From: Chloroflexota bacterium
GTDB lineage: Bacteria; Chloroflexota; UBA4733
Assembly (NCBI GenBank): GCA_025980355.1
Contig: JAICXR010000139.1
Location: forward strand, 1-7,909
Direction of reading: 5' to 3'
Length of the DNA: 7,909 nucleotides
This document shows positions 1 to 5,080 of the stretch, in pieces. The position numbers and the translations under genes were made by a program. Numbering within the stretch: position 1 is the first letter of the stretch; each line of letters starts with the position of its first letter. The notes beneath the pieces were generated by a model. The model made no database searches and was not told the origin of the DNA. It saw nothing but the letters and a program-made list of their open reading frames with translations.

Positions 1-1
1 C

Positions 2-784
2 CTGGAAGACGCGCCGGACGCCGCCTATGCATGGCTGACGACGGCGACCACGACACCGGCGGTGTGTTCCTGGACGGCCCTGGCGGCCGGAGCGGCCGCC
101 GGCTACCAGCTCCTGGCGTCGCTGGATGAGCAGGAGGTGTGGGCGGCCGGCGTGACCTACCAGCGCAGCGCCCAGGCGCGGGAGGACGAGTCGCAGCAGA
201 GCGGCATCTATGATCGCGTCTATGCGGCAGAGCGGCCGGAGCTTTTCTTCAAGGCAGCGGCCAGTCGAACCGTCGGGAGCGGGGAGGCCGTCTACATTCG
301 CAGCGACGCTCGCTGGAACGTGCCGGAGCCGGAGCTCGCGCTGCTGGTCGGGCCGCGGGGCACGATTCTGGGCTACAGCGCCGGCAACGACGTGAGCTCG
401 CGCGACATCGAGGGGGCGAATCCGCTCTACTTGCCGCAGGCGAAGGTCTACGCGCGCTGCTGCAGCCTGGGTCCGGCGATTCGGCTGGTGAAGGAGGGGC
501 CGGATGCCCGGAACCTGCCGATCCGTCTGCGGATCGAACGCGGCGGAGCGGTGGTCTTCAGTGGCGAGACGAGCACCGCGCGCATGAAGCGCACGCCGGA
601 GGAGCTGGTGCGCTATCTGATGCTGGACAACACCTTCCCGCATGGCGCGTACCTGCTGACCGGCACCGGCATCGTGCCGGGCGACGACTTCACGCTGGAG
701 GCGGGCGACGACGTGACGATCACGATCGACGGCATCGGCGCCCTGCGCAATCGGGTGGAGCGAGCGCCCGGTGCCGGCCACTAA
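2..784 (+). CDS. Fumarylacetoacetate hydrolase (FAH) family protein, 5'-truncated by window edge
   Basis: The frame is open from the window edge to a TAA at 782-784, so the N-terminus lies outside; about 260 residues are visible. A GTG at 62 is only an internal codon, because the preceding residues (LEDAPDAAYAW) also read like protein. Numbering from codon 62, the FAH fold shows VWAAGVTY (26-33), the EPEL motif with paired metal-ligand glutamates (E89, E91), GYSAGNDVSSRD (104-115) with the third acidic ligand D115, QAKVY with a conserved Lys (K128), and the C-terminal GTGIVPGDDF (201-210). FAH-family enzymes are Mg/Mn-dependent and cleave, decarboxylate, isomerise or dehydrate keto acids. The VWAAGVTY start and the YLPQAK segment recall the 2-keto-3-deoxy-pentonate (arabinonate/xylonate) dehydratase branch more than true fumarylacetoacetases; this is recalled similarity, not an alignment. 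It is probably cotranscribed with the overlapping methyltransferase gene. Confidence 0.88.
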   Translation: MEDAPDAAYAWLTTATTTPAVCSWTALAAGAAAGYQLLASLDEQEVWAAGVTYQRSAQAREDESQQSGIYDRVYAAERPELFFKAAASRTVGSGEAVYIRSDARWNVPEPELALLVGPRGTILGYSAGNDVSSRDIEGANPLYLPQAKVYARCCSLGPAIRLVKEGPDARNLPIRLRIERGGAVVFSGETSTARMKRTPEELVRYLMLDNTFPHGAYLLTGTGIVPGDDFTLEAGDDVTITIDGIGALRNRVERAPGAGH

Positions 785-1598
785 GCGGCGAGCGGCTGTC
801 CCGGGCGCGCTGTACGACCCGATCGCCCGCTTCTACGACCTCGACCACGCCGGGTTCGACGACGACCTTCCCTTTTACGGCGAGTTCGCCCGGATGGTGA
901 CCGGGCCGTTGCTGGATGTCGGCGTCGGCAGCGGCCGCGTCGCAGTCCCCCTCGCCCTGGCGGGGCGGCAGGTCACGGGGATCGACGTCTCGGCGGCGAT
1001 GTTGGCGCTCGCCCGGCGTCGCGCCGCCGCGGCCGGCGTCGCGTCGCGTCTGACGCTGGTCCACGGTGAAGCGGCGACATGCTCGCTGCCGGAGCGGTTC
1101 GGCCTGGCCTACTTCTCCTTGAACACCCTCTCGCACCTGCTCTCCCGCCCGGAGCAACTGGCGGCGCTGGCCAACGTGCGCCGCCATCTGCAGCCGTCCG
1201 GCCGGCTCCTGATCGACCAGTGGAACCCGCACGCCTCCACGGCGCCAGATAGCTCGGGGCAATGGGTGTTCGGCTACCGCCGGCAGGCCGAAGATGGCCA
1301 TTGGGTCACCCAGTCCGTGACCACCAGCGCCGACCCGGCCGCGCAAGTGCTGCAGACGACGATCATGTACGACGAGGAGCCGACCGCGCCGCGCGCCACC
1401 AGGCAAGAAGGCGGTGGCGCGGCGGTGCGCCGCACGACGGTGGCGCTGCAGCTGCGCTACTTCTATCGCTTCGAGGTGGAGTGGCTCTTGCTCGCTGCCG
1501 GCTACGAACTGGAGGCGGTGTTCGGCAATTACGACCTCCGACCGTACAGCGCCGATTCCCCCCGCCTGATCTGGCTGGCGAAAAGCGGCGCGACCTAG
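771..1598 (+). CDS. Class I SAM-dependent methyltransferase
   Basis: The protein has 275 residues with a Rossmann-type methyltransferase core. Motif I is LLDVGVGSGRVAVPLA (47-62), the glycine-rich SAM loop. The acidic end of strand 2 is VTGIDVS with D72, expected to bind the ribose hydroxyls. FSLNTLSHLL (115-124) occupies the motif IV region and HLQPSGRLLID (139-149) the motif V/VI region. The C-terminal part (225-270) ends in YDLRPYSADSPRLIWLAK, typical of small-molecule methyltransferases. The substrate cannot be read from sequence. The GTG start at 771 is chosen because GGTGGAG at 754-760 precedes it by 10 bases and the family's usual opening (YDPIARFYDLDH) follows soon after. The start lies inside the FAH gene's last codons, a 14-base overlap that suggests translational coupling. 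It is presumably cytoplasmic. Confidence 0.88.
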   Translation: MPATKRRAAVPGALYDPIARFYDLDHAGFDDDLPFYGEFARMVTGPLLDVGVGSGRVAVPLALAGRQVTGIDVSAAMLALARRRAAAAGVASRLTLVHGEAATCSLPERFGLAYFSLNTLSHLLSRPEQLAALANVRRHLQPSGRLLIDQWNPHASTAPDSSGQWVFGYRRQAEDGHWVTQSVTTSADPAAQVLQTTIMYDEEPTAPRATRQEGGGAAVRRTTVALQLRYFYRFEVEWLLLAAGYELEAVFGNYDLRPYSADSPRLIWLAKSGAT

Positions 1599-1619
1599 CC
1601 TTTTCTATCCGATATGTTT

Positions 1620-1625
1620 GGAGGA
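1620..1625 (+). promoter_or_regulatory. Shine-Dalgarno site fixing the start of the SnoaL-like gene
   Basis: GGAGGA stands four bases before ATG 1630. The in-frame TTG at 1618 overlaps this site, so ATG 1630 is the likely start. Confidence 0.75.
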
Positions 1626-1629
1626 ACAC

Positions 1630-2112
1630 ATGGCGAGCGCATCCGGGCAGCCACCGCTACCCGCCGCGGCTTCGGACGAGCTGGCAGTCCGGGCACTCTA
1701 TCGTCGGGTGCTGGAAGGCTGGAACCAGCGCGATGCCGCTGCCTTCGCCGCACCGTTTGCCGAGGATGGCGACGTCATCGGCTTCGACGGGAGCGAGTAC
1801 CTTGGGCGGGCGGAGATCGCGGCCTCGCTGGAGCAGATCTTTGCCAGCCATCGACCGCCAGCCTATGTCAGCATCGTCAGGAGCGTTCGCCTCTTGGGTC
1901 CCGATGTTGCCATCTTGCGGGCGGTCGTTGGTATGGCGCTGCCGGGACAAGCGGCCATCGAGCCCACGCTGAACGCGCGGCAGACGCTCGTCGCGGCACG
2001 GTCGACCGGCGCATGGCGGATCGCCCTCTTCCAGACGACGCCGGCGCAGCTCCACGGCCGACCGGAATTGGCCCAGCAGTTGACGGAGGAACTGCAGCAG
2101 CTCCTGGAATAA
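1630..2112 (+). CDS. SnoaL/NTF2-like protein (SgcJ/EcaC or DUF4440 type)
   Basis: The predicted product has 160 residues and starts at ATG 1630. After a disordered Ala/Pro-rich leader (1-15), it shows the cone-shaped alpha+beta pattern of NTF2-like proteins. A first helix pair, ELAVRALYRRVLEGWNQRD (17-35), leads into AAFAAPFAEDGDVIGFDG (37-54), then the EYLGRAEIAASLEQIF helix (56-71), and the strands VRLLGPDVAILRAVVGM (86-102), ARQTLVAARS (116-125) and WRIALFQTTP (129-138). The WN.RDA.AFA...AEDG signature is characteristic of the SgcJ/EcaC group. Members include hydrolases, cyclases, isomerases and proteins with no known activity, so no reaction is assigned. A C-terminal helix (144-160) extends past the usual domain. 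It follows the methyltransferase stop by 31 bases in the same direction and is probably its operon partner. No signal peptide is seen. Confidence 0.85.
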   Translation: MASASGQPPLPAAASDELAVRALYRRVLEGWNQRDAAAFAAPFAEDGDVIGFDGSEYLGRAEIAASLEQIFASHRPPAYVSIVRSVRLLGPDVAILRAVVGMALPGQAAIEPTLNARQTLVAARSTGAWRIALFQTTPAQLHGRPELAQQLTEELQQLLE

Positions 2113-2176
2113 GAAGCCCCCTTGTGGGCCGGCAGCCGACCAGGCGCCAACGGCGACGCAGCATGCAGGTTTTTGG
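2113..2176. other. Convergent intergenic gap with weak hairpins
   Basis: This 64-base gap separates two converging stop codons. GCCC (2116-2119) can pair with GGGC (2126-2129) across six bases. On the minus strand CGCC-GTT-GGCG forms another four-base-pair stem. Neither is followed by a clear U-tract, so a bidirectional terminator is possible but not shown. Confidence 0.25.
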
Positions 2177-3076
2177 TCAATCGACCGGCAGCCGCCGCGC
2201 TGCCGCGGCACTCCAATGGCTCGCGGCAAATTCCCAGATGACCGGGGCTGCGTCGAACTGCCGGCTGACGCGACCGAGCGGCGGCATGATTGGCCCGCCC
2301 GGCCAGGTGTGGCCACCGCCGTGGATGATCCAGCTTTCGACCGTGGTGCCGCCGTGGCCGCCGCTGCGCTGGCGCTCCACCCAGGTGCGGTCGTTTCCCG
2401 CCGCCGGGAGCGGCGGGAGCGGCTCATCCATCAGGCAGCGGTCGATCGTACGCCAGCGCGCCAGCGTTGCCGGGACGCTGAGCATCGGCTTGCCCGGCCG
2501 GTAGCGTCGCATGAAGAGGCGCTTCTGCAGGCGGCCGCGCAGGCCCACCGCCCGCCCATCAAAACGCATCGACCGGTCGGCCGTGCCGTGGATGACCAGC
2601 ACGGACACGGCGCAGGTCGGCCGAATGCTCGCCAGCGGCACTGGCATGGAGCCGGCGACCGGCGCGATCACGGCGATCCGCTCGCTCAGTTCGAGCGCCA
2701 GCCGGTGGCAGAAAACGCCGCCGTTGGAGAGCCCGGTAAACGCGACCTGCGCCGGGGCGACCGGAAATGCACCGATCAGGTGATCAAGGAGCGCGCCGAC
2801 GAAGGCCACGTCGTCCACACCATCCTGCTCGGCGGGCGAGTTGCCGCGGCCATCGTTCCAACTGCGCTGGTAGCCCTCGGGATAGGCGACGACGAAGCCG
2901 TGCTCGTCGGCGACGGCGTCGAAATGCGTCCACCGGCGAATGTCTGCGCCGGTGATCTGGCGGCCGTGCAGCACGAGCACCAGGGGACGCAGCGCCGGGC
3001 CTTGCCCCTCCGGCACGTGGACCAGCGCGGTCCGCCGGCGACCGTCGCATTCCAGGGTCACCGCGTGGTCGGGCAC
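2177..3076 (-). CDS. Alpha/beta-hydrolase esterase, PHB depolymerase/LpqC family
   Basis: The product has 299 residues. The alpha/beta-hydrolase landmarks are in order: the oxyanion-hole HG after strand 3 (LVLVLHG, H37-G38), GFVVAYPEG (60-68), SWNDGRG (72-78), the nucleophile elbow GLSNGG with Ser117, the acid strand VIHGTADRSM with Asp167, and IIHGGGHTWPG with catalytic His256. The AYPEG, WNDGRG and GGGHTWPG motifs are those of poly(3-hydroxybutyrate) depolymerase-like, feruloyl-esterase-like and LpqC-like proteins, which hydrolyse ester bonds. The GTG start at 3076 is supported by GAGGAGG eight bases upstream (plus-strand 3085-3091). The frame remains open back to 3346, but that part is antisense to the divergent dehydrogenase gene. 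From this start there is no signal peptide, unlike most secreted members, so the enzyme may act in the cytoplasm or the N-terminus may be misjudged. The substrate is unknown. Confidence 0.87.
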   Translation of the reverse strand: MPDHAVTLECDGRRRTALVHVPEGQGPALRPLVLVLHGRQITGADIRRWTHFDAVADEHGFVVAYPEGYQRSWNDGRGNSPAEQDGVDDVAFVGALLDHLIGAFPVAPAQVAFTGLSNGGVFCHRLALELSERIAVIAPVAGSMPVPLASIRPTCAVSVLVIHGTADRSMRFDGRAVGLRGRLQKRLFMRRYRPGKPMLSVPATLARWRTIDRCLMDEPLPPLPAAGNDRTWVERQRSGGHGGTTVESWIIHGGGHTWPGGPIMPPLGRVSRQFDAAPVIWEFAASHWSAAAARRLPVD

Positions 3077-3143
3077 AAAAGTAGCCTCCTCGGTGGCATG
3101 GTACAGTGCCGCGCCGCAACGTACAGGGAAAAGGAGCAGCGCG
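3077..3143. promoter_or_regulatory. Divergent intergenic region with paired GTACAG repeats
   Basis: This 67-base gap must carry the start signals for the esterase (left) and the dehydrogenase operon (right), unless their promoters lie inside the opposing genes. GTACAG occurs at 3101-3106 and again at 3121-3126, exactly 20 bases apart. The first copy contains a weak -10-like TACAGT (3102-3107) for the right-hand gene, and TACCAT could serve the left-hand gene. No acceptable -35 partner is visible for either, so no promoter is called. SD sites are GAGGAGG (minus, 3085-3091) and AAGGAG (plus, 3131-3136). Confidence 0.35.
3131..3136 (+). promoter_or_regulatory. Shine-Dalgarno site of the hydroxyacid dehydrogenase gene
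   Basis: AAGGAG lies seven bases before ATG 3144. It selects this start over in-frame codons further upstream, which would run through the esterase gene on the other strand. Confidence 0.75.
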
Positions 3144-4106
3144 ATGTCTGTCGGAAGCGCCGAAGGGGCCAGGGTCGTCCTGGTGAGCAACGTCAACCGG
3201 GACGAGCAGCGCGCGCTGGTCCGCGCCGCCGCGCCCCAGGCCGATTGCCGGTTCTGCGCGAGCCGGGAGGAACTGGAAGCCCAGATCGAGGAGGCGGAGG
3301 TCATCGCCGGTTCCATCGGGCCCGCCGCCCTGGCCCGCGCCGGCAAGTTGCGCTGGTTGCATACCTGGTCGGCCGGCGTCGACGGTCAGCTCTTCCCGGA
3401 GCTGGTGACGAGCCCTGTGCAGATCACCTGCTCCAAGAGCAACGGCGCCATCCCCCTGGCCGAGCACGCCGTGCTGCTGATGCTCCTCCTCAACCGCGAT
3501 GCCCGCCGCTGGCTGCGCGACCAGGAGGAGCGGCGCTGGGATCATTTCGAGCACGGGGAGCTCAACGGATTGACCTGCGGCATCATCGGTCTCGGCTACT
3601 CCGGGCAGGATCTTGCCGAGAAGGCGCAGGCCTTCCACATGCGCGTGCTCGGCCTGCGCCGTCAGCCCCAGCCGACTCCGTTCGTGGACGAGGTCTTCCC
3701 GCGGGAGCGACTGCACGACCTCCTCCGGCAGTCCGACTTCGTCGTGGTCACGGCGCCCCGGACGCCGGAGACGGTCGGCATGCTGGGGGAGGCGGAGTTC
3801 CGGGCGATGAAGCCGAGCGCCTACTACATCTGCTTCTCCCGGGGCGGCATCGCCGACGACGCGGTGCTGCTGCGGGCGCTCCAGGAGCGCTGGATCGCCG
3901 GCGCCGGACTGGACGCGCACGGGCAGGAACCGTTGCCGGCGGACAGTCCGTTCTGGACGGCGCCCAACACGATCATCACGCCGCACAACGGCGCCAGCAC
4001 CGCCGCCACGCGCCGCCGGGGTGTCGAGATCTTCGCCGACAACCTGCGGCGCTTCATGGCAGGGGAGCCGCTGCGCAACGTGGTGGATAAGGACGCCGGG
4101 TACTGA
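3144..4106 (+). CDS. D-isomer-specific 2-hydroxyacid dehydrogenase
   Basis: The product has 320 residues, the usual length for this NAD(P)-dependent family that interconverts 2-keto acids and D-2-hydroxy acids (glyoxylate/hydroxypyruvate reductases, phosphoglycerate dehydrogenase relatives). The substrate lobe includes LRWLHTWSAGVDG (69-81), where the AGVD loop contacts substrate, followed by SNGAIPLAEHAV (99-110). The nucleotide lobe has GIIGLGYSGQDLA (146-158) with the GxGxxG turn at G149, G151 and G154. Strand 2 ends in LGLRR (169-173); two arginines instead of an acidic residue suggest a preference for NADP(H). Catalytic residues are Arg233 (FSRGG), Glu262 (GQEPLP) and His281 (TPHNG), giving the classical Arg/Glu/His set. 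CFSRGG and DAHGQEP depart from the commoner NxxRG and DVFxxEP forms. No signal peptide is seen. The kinase-like gene follows 38 bases downstream, probably in the same transcript. Confidence 0.9.
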   Translation: MSVGSAEGARVVLVSNVNRDEQRALVRAAAPQADCRFCASREELEAQIEEAEVIAGSIGPAALARAGKLRWLHTWSAGVDGQLFPELVTSPVQITCSKSNGAIPLAEHAVLLMLLLNRDARRWLRDQEERRWDHFEHGELNGLTCGIIGLGYSGQDLAEKAQAFHMRVLGLRRQPQPTPFVDEVFPRERLHDLLRQSDFVVVTAPRTPETVGMLGEAEFRAMKPSAYYICFSRGGIADDAVLLRALQERWIAGAGLDAHGQEPLPADSPFWTAPNTIITPHNGASTAATRRRGVEIFADNLRRFMAGEPLRNVVDKDAGY

Positions 4107-4144
4107 TCCGTGCTATTGGTCCCTGGTTGACCTGGAGGTAGCCG

Positions 4145-4702
4145 GTGCTCTACTTGCTCGGCGGGGCGCCGCGTTGTGGCAAATCGCTGCTCGCCCGGGA
4201 GATCAACCGCGAGCGCGGGCTGGCCGTCGTCTCGACTGATCTGTTGCGGGGCGTGCTGGCGCCGCTACTCCCGGCGCTCAAGGAGGCGATGGACGGCGGA
4301 GATGTTGCCGGCGAAGCCGACCTCTTCTTCCCGCACCTGCGCCAGACGGCGCTCGTGCTCGATCTGCAGGTGCCCGACGCGATGATCGAAGGCGTCGGCT
4401 TCCTGCCCCGGCACGTGGTCGCGCTGCGCGAGAGCGTGCCCGTCGGCGTCCGTGCCTGCTTCCTCGGCCGGTCGTCGGCGACCGCTGAGGCGCTATTCGG
4501 CCACCCCACCGACCATCGGATCTACGAGCGCCTCTCGGATGAGGCGCGCGACCAGTTGGCCGAGCGCATCGTTGCCTGGTCGGCGACCGTCGAGCGCGAG
4601 TGCGTCACGTTCGCGCTGCCGTTCACCGACCTCGCCCGGACGGGGTTTGAAGCCGGGCTGCGGGAGGCGCGCGGACGGCTGTTCTCGGCGGCGGCGCGCT
4701 GA
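4145..4702 (+). CDS. Small P-loop NTPase, kinase-like (function unknown)
   Basis: The product has 185 residues and starts with a beta strand leading straight into a Walker A loop, LLGGAPRCGKS (4-14; K13, S14). VVSTDLLRG (28-36) follows, as in small-molecule P-loop kinases where the Asp helps bind substrate or Mg. LVLDLQVPDAMIEGVGFLP (70-88) resembles the strand-3 region with an acidic residue (E82). RACFLGRSSAT (103-113) and the basic stretch RIYERLSDEAR (125-135) could form the lid region. The layout resembles 2-phosphoglycerate kinase-like, adenylylsulfate kinase-like and zeta-toxin-like ATPases. I cannot assign a substrate, and no antitoxin partner is present. The GTG start at 4145 is supported by GGAGG (4134-4138) six bases upstream. 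The gene lies 38 bases after the dehydrogenase stop, so the two probably form an operon. Confidence is high for a P-loop NTPase and low for any specific reaction. Confidence 0.82.
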   Translation: MLYLLGGAPRCGKSLLAREINRERGLAVVSTDLLRGVLAPLLPALKEAMDGGDVAGEADLFFPHLRQTALVLDLQVPDAMIEGVGFLPRHVVALRESVPVGVRACFLGRSSATAEALFGHPTDHRIYERLSDEARDQLAERIVAWSATVERECVTFALPFTDLARTGFEAGLREARGRLFSAAAR

Positions 4703-4739
4703 CGCTCGGCGCACGTCGCCGGAACCGTCGCCTGCCGCG
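4703..4739. other. Short gap with a GC-rich hairpin
   Basis: CGGCG (4707-4711) and CGCCG (4717-4721) form a perfect five-base-pair stem around a five-base loop just after the kinase-like stop codon. No U-tract follows, so it is at best a weak or factor-assisted terminator. Confidence 0.25.
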
Positions 4740-5015
4740 CTATTCACGGTTCACGAAGGGAAGGGGCAGCGCTTGGCGCTTGGCCGGCCCCAACGCACGG
4801 CGGCTCGCCGTGCCGACCAGACGGGCAGCGAGCAGCGGAAGCAGGGTGGCGCTCATCGCCAGGGCGGCCCGCCCGGCGAGCGGGAGGAGGGTATCCCGAC
4901 CGCGCCGTACCGTGGCAAGCGGCGCGCCGACCTCCGGGAGGAGCGTGTCACTATGGACGATCACCTCCTCATAAAAGGCATAACGACGGACGTGGACGGC
5001 TGGTCGATTCGGCAT
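4740..5015 (-). CDS. Doubtful small hypothetical protein (91 residues)
   Basis: This is the only minus-strand frame of any length between the kinase-like gene and the lipoprotein gene. It starts at ATG 5015 with a mediocre AAAGGA about ten bases upstream, and its third codon positions are mostly G or C, as in the real genes here. Residues 46-68 (LAGRAALAMSATLLPLLAARLVG) are hydrophobic enough for one possible membrane segment. The pentapeptide DTLLP occurs at 23-27 and 41-45, with ATLLP at 56-60. I recognise no family. It lies 65 bases downstream of the lipoprotein stop on the same strand, so it could be read from that transcript. It could also be a decayed gene remnant or a chance open frame in GC-rich DNA. 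The overlapping plus strand is also partly open, which weakens the call. Confidence 0.28.
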   Translation of the reverse strand: MPNRPAVHVRRYAFYEEVIVHSDTLLPEVGAPLATVRRGRDTLLPLAGRAALAMSATLLPLLAARLVGTASRRALGPAKRQALPLPFVNRE

Positions 5016-5080
5016 TGCCGGAAGTCCTTTCCACGAAGCACGATGGGCTCACAGCGGGGAGAAATGCGCCCGGTCGGTTC

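Noticed and set aside
3077..3346. N-terminal extension of the esterase, including a hydrophobic DIALLLFPV segment that might mimic a signal peptide
   Set aside because: The segment is the complement of the dehydrogenase's SD and first codons, and GTG 3076 has an excellent SD at correct spacing.
2784..3986. Minus-strand open frame of 400 codons
   Set aside because: It is antisense to the well-supported 2-hydroxyacid dehydrogenase and out of frame with the esterase; no recognisable domain.
2216..4090. Very long plus-strand open frame (624 codons) spanning the esterase and dehydrogenase genes
   Set aside because: It runs antisense to one recognised gene and out of frame with another. Its product is rich in Arg, Pro, Ala and Gly with no motif, typical of a shadow frame in GC-rich DNA.
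4145..4702. Zeta-toxin of a toxin-antitoxin pair
   Set aside because: The Walker A and STD motifs are shared by many P-loop kinases, no antitoxin-like gene adjoins, and the upstream partner is a metabolic dehydrogenase.
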